DNA of 64,000 nt from Syntrophaceae bacterium UBA6087 (GTDB lineage: Bacteria; Desulfobacterota; Desulfomonilia; UBA1062). The stretch spans positions 248,001 to 312,000 of the forward strand of contig DIXF01000005.1 of the NCBI GenBank assembly GCA_002448235.1, given 5' to 3'. How positions within the stretch are numbered: position 1 is the first letter of the stretch; each line of letters opens with the position of its first letter. The notes beneath the pieces were generated by a model. The model was not told the DNA's origin. It saw nothing but the letters and a program-made list of their open reading frames with translations, and did not search any database. The position numbers and the translations under genes were made by a program. This document shows positions 26,053 through 34,811 of the stretch, piece after piece.

Positions 26053-26877
26053 TCAATCGAGTTTCTTGAGCTTCTCGATTTCTTCCCGGATCACCTTCTC
26101 GACGATCCCGGGCAACTGCTCCCGTGTAGCGGCAATTATCTCTTTAACGAGTTCTGATATCAGCGGCGTTACCACGGCCTCAACCATACCCGGTATCTCC
26201 TGCTTCAAATCTTCGAGGTTTTCTCCGGATATTCCGGAAGGAGTCATCTCCTGGAAGGGCTCCGCCTCAAGGACAACGTCCCCGTCTGCGTTTCTTTCCG
26301 CTGCTGATGATACCGGCAAATCTTCCGGAATTACTTCATCCACGGCAACAAGATCCTTCTTCACCGACTCTGACTCGGGACCCAATATCTGCTCTTCGAG
26401 AGTGTTATCCGTTCCTTCGGAGGCGCTGAGGTCAAAGTCTTTCTCAAGAGCATCTTCACCGGCCGCATCAGTGCCTTTCTGTTTCCTGCGGGGTGCCCGA
26501 TCCGGTTCAGGCGAAAGAATCACATCTTCTTCGAGGATCTTTTCCGCAGCCCCGTCCAGATCGAGCTCCGGACCTTCTGCCGCACCTTCGTCCATCACGG
26601 CGGCTTCGCAAAGTTCACTCTCTTCGGTCAGGGCGATCTCCTCATGCTCGGAGAGGCTTGCGTCTATATCAACGCGTTCTCCCTCATGCTCGATCTCCTC
26701 CACAGAGACATCGTATTCCATGGAGATCTCCTTGCCCAAGTCAAACGAATCCGGTTCATTTGCCTGCGATCGATGCGCGGGGCCGCTCTCTTTTTTCACC
26801 TTTTTCGAAGTGTCTCCTTCTTCAAGCAGGTCCGTGAGGTCAATAATATCGTCGTCATCAAGCATCTTGTCTGCCAT
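26053..26877 (-). CDS. Acidic, largely disordered protein with PopZ-like C-terminal helix
   Basis: A 274-residue protein. It starts with a short conserved-looking motif (DDDDIIDLTDLLEEG), continues with about 190 residues dominated by Glu, Asp, Ser, Ala and Pro that look disordered, and ends with an amphipathic helical segment (about 225-274: ISELVKEIIAATREQLPGIV, then EKVIREEIEKL). Acidic linker plus C-terminal oligomerising helix is the layout of the PopZ polar scaffold, and 'LPxIVEKxIREEIEK' resembles its C-terminal motif; the same helix is found in other deltaproteobacterial proteins. Function is inferred only. ATG 26877 follows AGGAGA. It sits 42 bases after the phosphofructokinase gene. 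Confidence 0.6.
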   Translation of the reverse strand: MADKMLDDDDIIDLTDLLEEGDTSKKVKKESGPAHRSQANEPDSFDLGKEISMEYDVSVEEIEHEGERVDIDASLSEHEEIALTEESELCEAAVMDEGAAEGPELDLDGAAEKILEEDVILSPEPDRAPRRKQKGTDAAGEDALEKDFDLSASEGTDNTLEEQILGPESESVKKDLVAVDEVIPEDLPVSSAAERNADGDVVLEAEPFQEMTPSGISGENLEDLKQEIPGMVEAVVTPLISELVKEIIAATREQLPGIVEKVIREEIEKLKKLD

Positions 26878-26919
26878 ATCCGTCTCCTTTTCTTTCCCCT
26901 TTGGAATTGCAATCATCCT

Positions 26920-28236
26920 TTAATTCTTCATGACCGGTTGTCCTGTGGATTCTTTTACCGACATCCAGAGGCTCCCGTTTGTATCGATTTTCTTTCTCTC
27001 GCCCACGCTCAAGGGTATGGGGATATGCACGTACTCGTTATTCCACAATCCGATGAGCATATCGGTCTTCCCGCTCATGCCCGCATGAACCGCCATCTGG
27101 GCGAGGAACCCGCAGAAAATGGAGTCGGAAGCATTGGCCACGACGCTCCGTACCACATAGCTCGGATCGATATACTTCAAATTGACGGGAATAGACTGTA
27201 AATGAAAATAATGTCCTATCCTCTCCTTGAGCAGCAGCCCGATATCGCCTTTCCTCACGTTTCCGGAGGGGTCCGTCTGCTTGGGAATGTCCTCGAAGAA
27301 CTTCTGGCCAGCCCCTTCCGCGACAACGATCACTGCATGCCCCCTGTGTTTAAGCCTTCGTTCCAGGGTTGCAAGAAGGCCTTTGTCCCCGTCGAGATCA
27401 AAATCCTCTTCGGGTACGAGTACAAAATTGGCTTCCCGGCATGCAAGGGCTGCATGTGCAGCGATAAAACCCGAGTCCCTGCCCATGAGCTTGACGAGCC
27501 CTATCCCGAAAGGTGCTCCCTTCGATTCCACATGGGCGCACTGGATAACCTTTCTTGCCTCTTCCACGGCAGTGTCAAAGCCGAAGGTCTTGGAGACAAA
27601 GCTGATATCGTTGTCTATGGTCTTGGGGATCGCGATCACGGAGCATCGGTATCCCCTTGCGAGGACCTCGTTGGCAACTGAAGAAGCCGCCTTCATGGTC
27701 CCGTCCCCGCCGATAAAGAACATGATGTTTATGTTTGACCGTTCGATTGCATCAACTATCTGACCTATATCCTGTGAGCCTCGGGATGAACCCAGGATCG
27801 TCCCTCCGAGCTCATGGATGTTCTCCACATACGAGGGGGTAAGCTCAATAAACGAATGGCGGTAGCTCGGGATGAAACCCTGGAGCCCGTAGGGGATCCC
27901 ATAAACATTCTCGACCCCGTACATGTAGTAAAGCTCATGGACGATCCCGCGTATCACGTCGTTTATCCCCGGGCACAGCCCTCCGCAGGTAACTACGCCG
28001 CACTTGGTTTTCGAAGGATCGAAAAAGATCTTGTTCCTGGGGCCGCCGAGCTCGAACGAGGGAATCTCCCTGTTATCCTTGAGATAACGGTCGAGGACGC
28101 TCGGTGAGGAATCGATGAGAATCCTCTCGGAATCGTCCATGCATTTCGTCGCTACCAGGAGCGGGGAATCGATCGTCGGGATGCCCACCAACGGCACTAT
28201 GGTATTGACTCCCTCTCCTCCGGTTTCTCCATTCAT
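26920..28236 (-). CDS. ATP-dependent 6-phosphofructokinase, plant-type
   Basis: A 438-residue PFK-family enzyme that phosphorylates fructose 6-phosphate in glycolysis. GGLCPGIND is the nucleotide loop, GGDGTMKAAS the metal/phosphoryl region, PKTIDNDI the catalytic region and GRDSGFIAA the substrate region. Gly in GGDGT favours ATP over pyrophosphate, while Lys in PKTIDND is the combination seen in plant-type ATP-PFK. At about 440 residues it is longer than the roughly 320-residue E. coli PfkA. ATG 28236 has a GGAGG site 7 bases upstream; a TTG at 28257 is less likely. Confidence 0.9.
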   Translation of the reverse strand: MNGETGGEGVNTIVPLVGIPTIDSPLLVATKCMDDSERILIDSSPSVLDRYLKDNREIPSFELGGPRNKIFFDPSKTKCGVVTCGGLCPGINDVIRGIVHELYYMYGVENVYGIPYGLQGFIPSYRHSFIELTPSYVENIHELGGTILGSSRGSQDIGQIVDAIERSNINIMFFIGGDGTMKAASSVANEVLARGYRCSVIAIPKTIDNDISFVSKTFGFDTAVEEARKVIQCAHVESKGAPFGIGLVKLMGRDSGFIAAHAALACREANFVLVPEEDFDLDGDKGLLATLERRLKHRGHAVIVVAEGAGQKFFEDIPKQTDPSGNVRKGDIGLLLKERIGHYFHLQSIPVNLKYIDPSYVVRSVVANASDSIFCGFLAQMAVHAGMSGKTDMLIGLWNNEYVHIPIPLSVGERKKIDTNGSLWMSVKESTGQPVMKN

Positions 28237-28480
28237 GGGCCGGCCTCCAATATGCAAGTATATCGGTTTTTTATCACCCTATCTTTATTATTCCCTGAGC
28301 TATTCATCAAGGCCGAATTGCCTGCATCTGCAATTTTACCCCGTGCATTGTATATTGAACCATCTTACCCGAAAAGGCAGATCTTCTCCAGCATGATCGA
28401 CAAAGACCACCGTATCGTCCTTGACACCTTGTGCTGAATCTTTTCACCCGTACCCATCTATGGTATAGGCCTTTTTAAGT

Positions 28481-28801
28481 ATGGGAAAAGACAGTATCGA
28501 TAAGACACAAGAGGAAATCGTCGAAGAAATAGCCAAGGCCCTTGGCCATTCCGGATATCTGCTTGAGATCGTACTGGATAAAATGGCCGAGCTGGAAAAG
28601 AAAATGGCCCGCATTGAGGACATCGAGAGATACAATATTCTGGCGGATGAATTTAATGCGTTGAGAAAAGAGGCCTTCGCGAAAAGGGAAATGCTCATGA
28701 TCCACCGGGAAGCCATCGGCATCCGCAAGAATATGTACGTGGATGCATCCTATCAGATCCCTCCGAAAAAGAAGATGAAGAAAGCCCATGAAACCGACTG
28801 A
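28481..28801 (+). CDS. Small coiled-coil protein coupled to a flavoprotein gene
   Basis: A 106-residue charged helical protein with heptad-like Leu/Ile spacing and a lysine-rich end (PPKKKMKKAHE). No family is recognised. Its 3' end overlaps the dihydrolipoyl-dehydrogenase-like gene by 14 bases in another frame, so translation is coupled. It may be a partner or regulator of that enzyme, but this is only context. Confidence 0.6.
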   Translation: MGKDSIDKTQEEIVEEIAKALGHSGYLLEIVLDKMAELEKKMARIEDIERYNILADEFNALRKEAFAKREMLMIHREAIGIRKNMYVDASYQIPPKKKMKKAHETD

Positions 28802-30152
28802 GACATATGATGTGTTCGTTCTCGGCGCAGGACCGGCCGGTTATACCGCTGCCATACTCGCTGCCAAGAAAGGCCTGCGCGTAGGCATAGCAGAGGGATC
28901 ACGGCTGGGAGGGACCTGCACGAACACCGGCTGCATCCCCGCCAAAACTTATATCGAAAGCGTTAATCTCCTGGCCAGGATAAAGGGCGCATCGAAGTTC
29001 GCGATCGAAACCGGGAATCCGAAGCTCGATTTCGTCAAATTAAAGGCGAGGAAAGACAGGATTGTCACCAGGCTGTCAAAAGGAATCGAATATCTTCTGA
29101 AACAGCATGGCGTAGAGGTATTCGGCGCCAATGCCTCGATCCAGGAGCCCGGTTCGATCAAAGCGGGAGATGTTCTGATGAGGGCAAGGAATACGATCAT
29201 CGCCACAGGTGCCTCTCCTAAAATGCTGCCGCTGCCGGGATTGCAGGACAGCTGGACGAGCAACGAGATATTCGGCGTGACGACCCTTCCCCGTTCCCTT
29301 GCAATAATAGGCGGCGGCGTGATCGGGATGGAAATGGCTCATATCTTCAGCTCCCTGGATGTGAAGGTAACGGTCATCGAGGCTCTGGACCGGATCCTCC
29401 CCCTGGAAGACAGGCATGTCTCGGATACGGTCGCCAGGCTTTTCCGCAAAGTCGAGATTTTCACCTCTGCGCGGGTCACCCACACCGAAGGACATGAACA
29501 GAGGAAGATTTTCATCGACACGCCCGCGGGAACGAAAACAGTCGATGCGGAAAAAATCCTTCTCTCCATAGGAAGACAGCCCGTGCTCCCCGCCGGGGGC
29601 GGCGAGATAGGGCTTGCACTGACACCCTCCGGAGGGATCGGGGTCGACGAATACATGCATTCTTCTGTTCCCGGGGTTTACGCCGTCGGAGACGTGACCG
29701 GGAACCACATGTACGCCTACGTGGCGTCCAGGGAGGCATCCATAGCCGTGGATCACATAACCGGCGGATCGAAAAAAATGTCGTACCGCAACATCCCCTC
29801 CATTATCTTTACCGACCCGGAAGTGGCATCCGTGGGTGATGTAAAAGCAGAAAACCGCACATCAGAGAAGTTGAACGGCAGGTTCCCTCTTTCGGCGCTC
29901 GGCAGGGCCCGGACCATGGAAGCGCATGAAGGCTATGCCCACGTCGTATCTGACTCCGGCGGAGTAATAGAGAGGATAAGCATTGTTGCCCCGCATGCCA
30001 CGGAACTGATCTCCTGGGCTGCTCTCGCTGTCGATCAGGGGTTGAACGTGACGGAGTTCCTCGATTCTTACTGCCCCCACCCTGTTCTGGCAGAGATACT
30101 CAAGGAAGCTGCGGAAGAAATCCTCGGCATAAGCGTTCATCATGTTTCATAA
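28788..30152 (+). CDS. Dihydrolipoyl-dehydrogenase-family flavoprotein
   Basis: A 454-residue pyridine nucleotide-disulfide oxidoreductase. The FAD-binding motif GAGPAGYTAAI lies near residue 12, the redox disulfide in GGTCTNTGCIPAK near 40-52, the NAD(P) motif GGGVIGMEMA near 170-180, the FAD C-terminal motif VYAVGDVTG, and the dimerisation domain ends in a PHPVLAE segment with the catalytic His. It fits Lpd, but the disulfide loop is TNT rather than the usual LNV, and no E1, E2 or glycine-cleavage gene is adjacent. Mercuric or other disulfide reductases of the family cannot be excluded. Confidence 0.8.
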   Translation: MKPTETYDVFVLGAGPAGYTAAILAAKKGLRVGIAEGSRLGGTCTNTGCIPAKTYIESVNLLARIKGASKFAIETGNPKLDFVKLKARKDRIVTRLSKGIEYLLKQHGVEVFGANASIQEPGSIKAGDVLMRARNTIIATGASPKMLPLPGLQDSWTSNEIFGVTTLPRSLAIIGGGVIGMEMAHIFSSLDVKVTVIEALDRILPLEDRHVSDTVARLFRKVEIFTSARVTHTEGHEQRKIFIDTPAGTKTVDAEKILLSIGRQPVLPAGGGEIGLALTPSGGIGVDEYMHSSVPGVYAVGDVTGNHMYAYVASREASIAVDHITGGSKKMSYRNIPSIIFTDPEVASVGDVKAENRTSEKLNGRFPLSALGRARTMEAHEGYAHVVSDSGGVIERISIVAPHATELISWAALAVDQGLNVTEFLDSYCPHPVLAEILKEAAEEILGISVHHVS

Positions 30153-30234
30153 TCAGGCCGATTTATCTGCAGAGATGCCCGCTTGACACAATTGAAGAAA
30201 AATTGGTAAGCCATTGCCACCAGGAGAAAGAGCA

Positions 30235-30615
30235 ATGAATAATCTATTAGACTTTGAAAAACAGGGCGGGCTGATTCCGGCTGTGGCCCAGGATTGGGAA
30301 ACCGGAGAGATCCTCATGCTCGCATATATGAACCGTGAGGCTTTCGAAGAGACTGTCCGGACCGGCAAAGCGTGTTACTTCAGCAGGTCGCGGAGCAAGC
30401 TGTGGAGAAAAGGAGAAGAGTCGGGCAACGTCCAGGTGGTCCGTGAAATACGGATAGACTGCGACGCGGACGCCGTTGTTCTCAAGATCGATCAGATAGG
30501 CGGAGCTGCGTGCCATACGGGCTACCGTTCGTGCTTCTTCAGAATGATCCGGGAGGGAGCCCTTGTCGAAGACGGGATCAAGGTATTCGATCCCGAAAAG
30601 GTGTATAAATCATGA
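30235..30615 (+). CDS. hisI: Phosphoribosyl-AMP cyclohydrolase
   Basis: Third step of histidine synthesis, opening the purine ring of PR-AMP. 126 residues with MLAYMNREAF, YFSRSRSKLWRKGEESGN, the metal-binding DCDAD and the zinc cysteines in AACHTGYRSCF. The phosphoribosyl-ATP pyrophosphatase (HisE) domain is not fused. ATG 30235 follows AGGAGA by 7 bases. The stop overlaps hisG by 4 bases. The rest of the his pathway is elsewhere. Confidence 0.95.
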   Translation: MNNLLDFEKQGGLIPAVAQDWETGEILMLAYMNREAFEETVRTGKACYFSRSRSKLWRKGEESGNVQVVREIRIDCDADAVVLKIDQIGGAACHTGYRSCFFRMIREGALVEDGIKVFDPEKVYKS

Positions 30616-31490
30616 GCCTCATACGACTTGCCATTCCCAAAGGCAGCCTCCAGCAGTCTACGATCGATCTGTTCAAGGATGCCGGCTGGGTAATAAAGAT
30701 GTCTTCCCGGAGCTACTTCCCATCGATCGACGACCCGGAGATCGAGTGCGCCCTGGTGAGGGCCCAGGAGATATCCCGTTATGTGGAATCAGGTCTGTTC
30801 GATGCCGCTCTTACCGGAAAAGACTGGATCCTGGAAAACTCCTCCGACATCGTTGAGGTGGAAGACCTCGTTTACTCAAAGGCCACATACCGCCCTGCCA
30901 GATGGGTTCTGGCGGTTGACGAGAAGTCCGGCATAAGCAAGCTGGAAGATCTCCAGGGAAAGAAGATCGCAACCGAGCTGGTGAACTTCACGAAGAGATA
31001 CTTCGAAGAGCGCAAGATCTCCGTCGAGGTGGAGTTCTCCTGGGGCGCAACAGAAGCAAAAGTAGTGGACGGCCTTGCAGATGCAATCGTGGAGGTCACC
31101 GAGACCGGATCCACGATCAAGGCCCATAATCTCAAGATCATCGATGAGCTGCTCGTCACCAATACGAAGCTTATCGCCAATAAAAAATCCTGGAAAGACA
31201 AAAAGAAGCGCACAAAGATCGAGCAGATCGCCCTGATGCTCAAATCCGCTCTGCAGGCAACGGGAATGGCGGGGCTGAAGATGAATGCACCGAAAGACAA
31301 GCTGGATAAGATAATCTCCATGCTGCCCGCCTTAACCTCTCCCACGGTGTGTCCGCTCCACGATTCGAACTGGTATTCGCTGGAGATCATCATCCATGAA
31401 TCCCAGTCCAGAAACCTCATTCCGGACCTCCTCAGGGCAGGCGCGCGCGGGATCATCGAATATCCCCTGAAAAAGGTCCTGAATGGATGA
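30612..31490 (+). CDS. hisG: ATP phosphoribosyltransferase, long form
   Basis: First and committed step of histidine synthesis. 292 residues: AIPKGSL at the N-terminus, VESGLFDAALTGKDW, the PRPP-binding segment DAIVEVTETGSTI, and a C-terminal regulatory domain of about 75 residues (HisG_C) found only in the long, histidine-inhibited form that does not need HisZ. Start and stop overlap hisI and map by 4 bases each. Confidence 0.95.
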   Translation: MSLIRLAIPKGSLQQSTIDLFKDAGWVIKMSSRSYFPSIDDPEIECALVRAQEISRYVESGLFDAALTGKDWILENSSDIVEVEDLVYSKATYRPARWVLAVDEKSGISKLEDLQGKKIATELVNFTKRYFEERKISVEVEFSWGATEAKVVDGLADAIVEVTETGSTIKAHNLKIIDELLVTNTKLIANKKSWKDKKKRTKIEQIALMLKSALQATGMAGLKMNAPKDKLDKIISMLPALTSPTVCPLHDSNWYSLEIIIHESQSRNLIPDLLRAGARGIIEYPLKKVLNG

Positions 31491-32233
31491 TTATCATTAA
31501 AAACGAGCAGGAGATCGCCATCATGCGGGAAGCCAACCGCATCCTGGCGCACCTGTTCGATCACATCAAAAATATGATCCGGCCCGGCATAACGACCCTG
31601 GAGCTGGATCAGGAGGCAGAGGTTTTCATCCGCTCCCGCGGCGCCCTGCCCGCCTTCAAGGGTTACCGGGGCTTCCCCGCGACCCTGTGCACTTCGGTAA
31701 ACAATGAAGTGGTTCACGGCATTCCCAGCCCGAATCTCCTTCGGGAGGGCGATATCGTAAGCATCGATGTGGGAGCCCTCTATGAAGGATTCTACTCGGA
31801 TGCGGCACGTACCTTTCCTGTCGGGACCATCTCGAAACAGGCTCAAAATCTTATCGACGTCACGAAGAAATCCCTGGAAGCAGGCATCTCCCAGGCGATA
31901 CCCGGAAACAGGATTTCCGACATATCCGCCGCAGTCCAGAAAGTCGTCGAGTCTGCCGGGTTCAGCGTAGTGAGGGATTTCGTAGGCCACGGCATAGGCA
32001 GAGGCCTGCACGAAGGCCCGCAGATCGCCAATTTCGGCAAAAAAGGCAAAGGCCCGGTGATCCAGGAGGGCATGACCCTTGCGATCGAGCCCATGGTAAA
32101 TCAGGGATCGTGGAGGGTCAAGATAGAGAACGACGGGTGGACGGTGGTAACTGCGGACAGCTCTTTATCCGCCCATTTTGAAGACAGTATCGCCGTTATG
32201 AAGAACGGACCCATGATCCTGTCGGCGCATTGA
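31487..32233 (+). CDS. map: Methionine aminopeptidase, type I
   Basis: Removes the initiator methionine from nascent proteins. 248 residues with the pita-bread fold residues: Asp in SIDVGALYEGFYSDAA (two ligands), His in GHGIGRGLHE, Glu in AIEPM and Glu in ENDGWTVVT. NNEVVHGIP supplies the substrate His. No zinc-finger extension. The ATGA overlap with hisG makes a hisI-hisG-map unit, an uncommon place for map, which usually sits by secY or adk. Confidence 0.95.
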   Translation: MIIIKNEQEIAIMREANRILAHLFDHIKNMIRPGITTLELDQEAEVFIRSRGALPAFKGYRGFPATLCTSVNNEVVHGIPSPNLLREGDIVSIDVGALYEGFYSDAARTFPVGTISKQAQNLIDVTKKSLEAGISQAIPGNRISDISAAVQKVVESAGFSVVRDFVGHGIGRGLHEGPQIANFGKKGKGPVIQEGMTLAIEPMVNQGSWRVKIENDGWTVVTADSSLSAHFEDSIAVMKNGPMILSAH

Positions 32234-32315
32234 TCCAAAGCCGCTATTGAGGAGAGATCATCTCTGCTTGTAAGAAGCGTGAGCGGTGTTGCCCGGCCGG
32301 GCAAAGCAAAAGCCT

Positions 32316-33683
32316 TTACTGGGACCCTCTCGCCTTGATCGCAACCTTGATGGTCTGGAAGATAATGACAAGATCGAGCCACAGCGAGCGGTGCTTCATA
32401 TAGAACAGCTCGTACTTGAGCTTTTCCCGGGCGTCTTCAATGGTATCGCCGTATGGATAGTTGACCTGTGCCCATCCGGTGATACCCGGCTTTGCATGAA
32501 GCCTCAGGGCATAGTAGGGAATCACCTTTTCGAGCTGGTCAACGAAGTATCTCCGTTCCGGTCTCGGGCCCACGAAGCTCATGTCATTCTTGAGGACGTT
32601 GAGGAATTGCGGGAGCTCGTCAATCCTCAGCTTTCTGATAATCCTGCCGACACGGGTCACCCTCGGGTCGTTCTGGGAGGCCCACTGCGGTCCCTGTTTC
32701 TCCGCATCCTGCCTCATGGATCTGAACTTGATCACCCTGAAATCCTTGCCGTCCAGACCTACCCGCTGCTGAAGATAAAAGATAGGGCCGGGGGATTCCA
32801 GGCGGATGGCAAGCGCGGTAAGGACCATGATGGGAAACGTCACCACGATGCCGACCAGGGCAAAGAAGATATCAAATCCTCTTTTCACTGCATCCTGAAG
32901 CGGAGAACTCAGGAAACCGCGGGTAAAGATGATCGAGCTCGGCCGGATCTCTTCCACGAGGATCCTTCCGGTAATCTTCTCATAAAAGTTCGGGGCATCG
33001 ATCACATCGCAGGAGGTGAGTTTGATATGCAGGAGATCATCGATGGGCAGTGTCCCTCTCCAGCCATCCGGGGCGACAACGAGAAGGTCCGGTTCAATCT
33101 CTTTGATTATCCGGTGAATTTCCGATACATCCCCCAGACATCTCGACGGCAGGTCCCAATTGTTCCTCCCGATATATCCTTCGAAGATGACCGGGTACCC
33201 GCCGGCACGCATTTCGCGAAAGAGGAATTTTGCATTGTCACCGTCTCCGAGCACCGCGATCCTGGTCCCGTTGCTGTTGTTGAACCTGAGCTTCAGGTAC
33301 CCCGCCCTGATCACGAAAGAGAGCGACAAAACGATGAAGAGCGCGCCGAGAAGCACATCCCGTTCAAGGCCGACGGCAGGGATGATGTAATAAATGACCG
33401 CAAGCACGATCAGTGCAAGCCCACCGCCTAAGAGTACCGACGAAGTGAGCTCGGAGATCCTTCTCCAGTACTTCCAGTTGTAAAGGTCCTGAAAGTAAAA
33501 ACAGACAATCCCGGTTACGGAAAAGATACCCGCTTTTACCCAGAGCACCTCGTCGGGAAGGCTCACGCCCGGCAGCAGCCTTTGCAGGTATTTCGCAAGG
33601 AAAACTGCGCCTGCAGCTACCGCCAGGTCAAACACAAACAACAATAATGCGGAATAAGCACTCCTCGTCATTGTTCTATACAT
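32316..33683 (-). CDS. Polyprenyl-phosphate sugar transferase, PEP-CTERM/XrtA-associated type
   Basis: A 455-residue initiating glycosyltransferase that loads a sugar 1-phosphate onto undecaprenyl phosphate. About four N-terminal membrane helices, a central Rossmann-like domain (VLGDGDNAKF), one further helix, then the bacterial sugar transferase domain with KRGFDIFFALVGIVVTFP, KFRSMRQDAE, NDPRVTRVGRIIRKLRIDEL, DMSFVGPRPER and KPGITGWAQVN. The C-terminal half reads closest to TIGR03013, the sugar transferase linked to PEP-CTERM/exosortase EPS loci. It stands alone here; no Wzx, Wzy or exosortase gene is adjacent. Confidence 0.88.
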   Translation of the reverse strand: MYRTMTRSAYSALLLFVFDLAVAAGAVFLAKYLQRLLPGVSLPDEVLWVKAGIFSVTGIVCFYFQDLYNWKYWRRISELTSSVLLGGGLALIVLAVIYYIIPAVGLERDVLLGALFIVLSLSFVIRAGYLKLRFNNSNGTRIAVLGDGDNAKFLFREMRAGGYPVIFEGYIGRNNWDLPSRCLGDVSEIHRIIKEIEPDLLVVAPDGWRGTLPIDDLLHIKLTSCDVIDAPNFYEKITGRILVEEIRPSSIIFTRGFLSSPLQDAVKRGFDIFFALVGIVVTFPIMVLTALAIRLESPGPIFYLQQRVGLDGKDFRVIKFRSMRQDAEKQGPQWASQNDPRVTRVGRIIRKLRIDELPQFLNVLKNDMSFVGPRPERRYFVDQLEKVIPYYALRLHAKPGITGWAQVNYPYGDTIEDAREKLKYELFYMKHRSLWLDLVIIFQTIKVAIKARGSQ

Positions 33684-33905
33684 CGTCAGATAAGGTTCTG
33701 AAGATTAAGATAATTGCAGCCCTTTGCTGCTCTGATCCCCTATTTTCAATCACAGGGCTCATTCCCTGAGAAACGATTTTTTGCAAAACATCTCCCGACC
33801 GTACTGCTATGCCTGCCCCGGAGTTCAACTGTTATTGCCTGCGCGCTAAGGGGCTCGGTTTATATCCCGGCTTTTTTAGAATTCGCAGGGAGCGCTGCCG
33901 TTCCC

Positions 33906-34595
33906 TTACTCATCCCTTCCCAGAAGACCTGCCCTCATAAGAAAATACAAAAGCTGGAGGACAGCTGCCGTTGCCGCGGCGACATAGGTGAGCGCTGCCG
34001 CTGAAAGGACCTTGCGCGCACCTTTCACTTCACTCTCCGAGAGGATGCCCGCTGCGGGAAGCGCCATGAGCGCGCGTGACGAAGCGTTAAATTCAACGGG
34101 AAGGGTAACAACCTGAAACAGAACCGCCAGGCTGAAGAAAATAATCCCTGCCAGTATCAGCGATTGCGACATGAAAATGAATCCGATCATGAGTAACGGC
34201 CACGCGAGATTCGATCCCAGTGAAGACACGGGCACCAGCGCGCTCCTTATCTTTAGAGGCGCATATCCCTGAGCATGCTGAATCGCATGGCCCGCTTCGT
34301 GGGCAGCGACACCCACGCTGGCGACAGAGTTACCGGAATACACGGATTCCGACAGCCTTAACACACGGAACCGCGGATCGTAATGATCGGAAAGGAACCC
34401 TCCGGTAAGCTCGATATCCACATCGTTAACCCCTGCGGCTCTCAAGATCTCGTGTGCCGCCCTTGCGCCGGTAACGCCTCTGAAAGTCGATACCTTGGAA
34501 AACTTCGCGTACGTAGATTTGACTTTTATCTGCGCAAAGACACTCAGGAGCACCGCCGGTATGATCATGATGAGATACAAAGGATCGAATATCAT
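33906..34595 (-). CDS. YugP-type putative neutral zinc metallopeptidase
   Basis: A 229-residue membrane protein with an N-terminal helix, a cytosolic domain carrying HEAGHAIQHAQGY (HExxH zinc motif), and two or three C-terminal hydrophobic helices (about 130-170 and 200-225). It matches the Zn_peptidase_2/YugP family, whose substrates are unknown. Length and motif are normal for the family. Confidence 0.88.
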   Translation of the reverse strand: MIFDPLYLIMIIPAVLLSVFAQIKVKSTYAKFSKVSTFRGVTGARAAHEILRAAGVNDVDIELTGGFLSDHYDPRFRVLRLSESVYSGNSVASVGVAAHEAGHAIQHAQGYAPLKIRSALVPVSSLGSNLAWPLLMIGFIFMSQSLILAGIIFFSLAVLFQVVTLPVEFNASSRALMALPAAGILSESEVKGARKVLSAAALTYVAAATAAVLQLLYFLMRAGLLGRDE

Positions 34596-34723
34596 GTTTC
34601 CTCCGCCTTTCTATTAGTATGATAGATAGTAGCTTGGTTAAGAGAAGTCAAGAAATGCAGGTCTCTGCCGGGGGTTTCGCGCTGATCGGGATTCCGGATT
34701 CGGAGAAATAAGAAAGGGGGGGT

Positions 34724-34751
34724 TTGATACAATTGCCTTAAAGAGTATATC
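34724..34751 (+). promoter_or_regulatory. Candidate promoter for the TPR lipoprotein gene
   Basis: TTGATA (34724-34729), 16-base spacer, TATATC (34746-34751), about 60 bases upstream of ATG 34812. Confidence 0.4.
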
Positions 34752-34811
34752 CCTTTCCCTTTGGCAGTATGTATGGTATTTTTTCATGAAGATACCTGAG
34801 TGGGAGGTTGT

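Noticed and set aside
26066..26923. 285-codon plus-strand frame opposite the acidic PopZ-like gene
   Set aside because: It is the serine-rich antisense of an Asp/Glu-rich coding sequence; the minus-strand gene has the ribosome-binding site.
30872..32011. 379-codon minus-strand frame across hisG and map
   Set aside because: Antisense shadow of two well-identified enzymes.
32286..33431. 381-codon plus-strand frame across the sugar transferase gene
   Set aside because: Antisense shadow of a clear bacterial sugar transferase.
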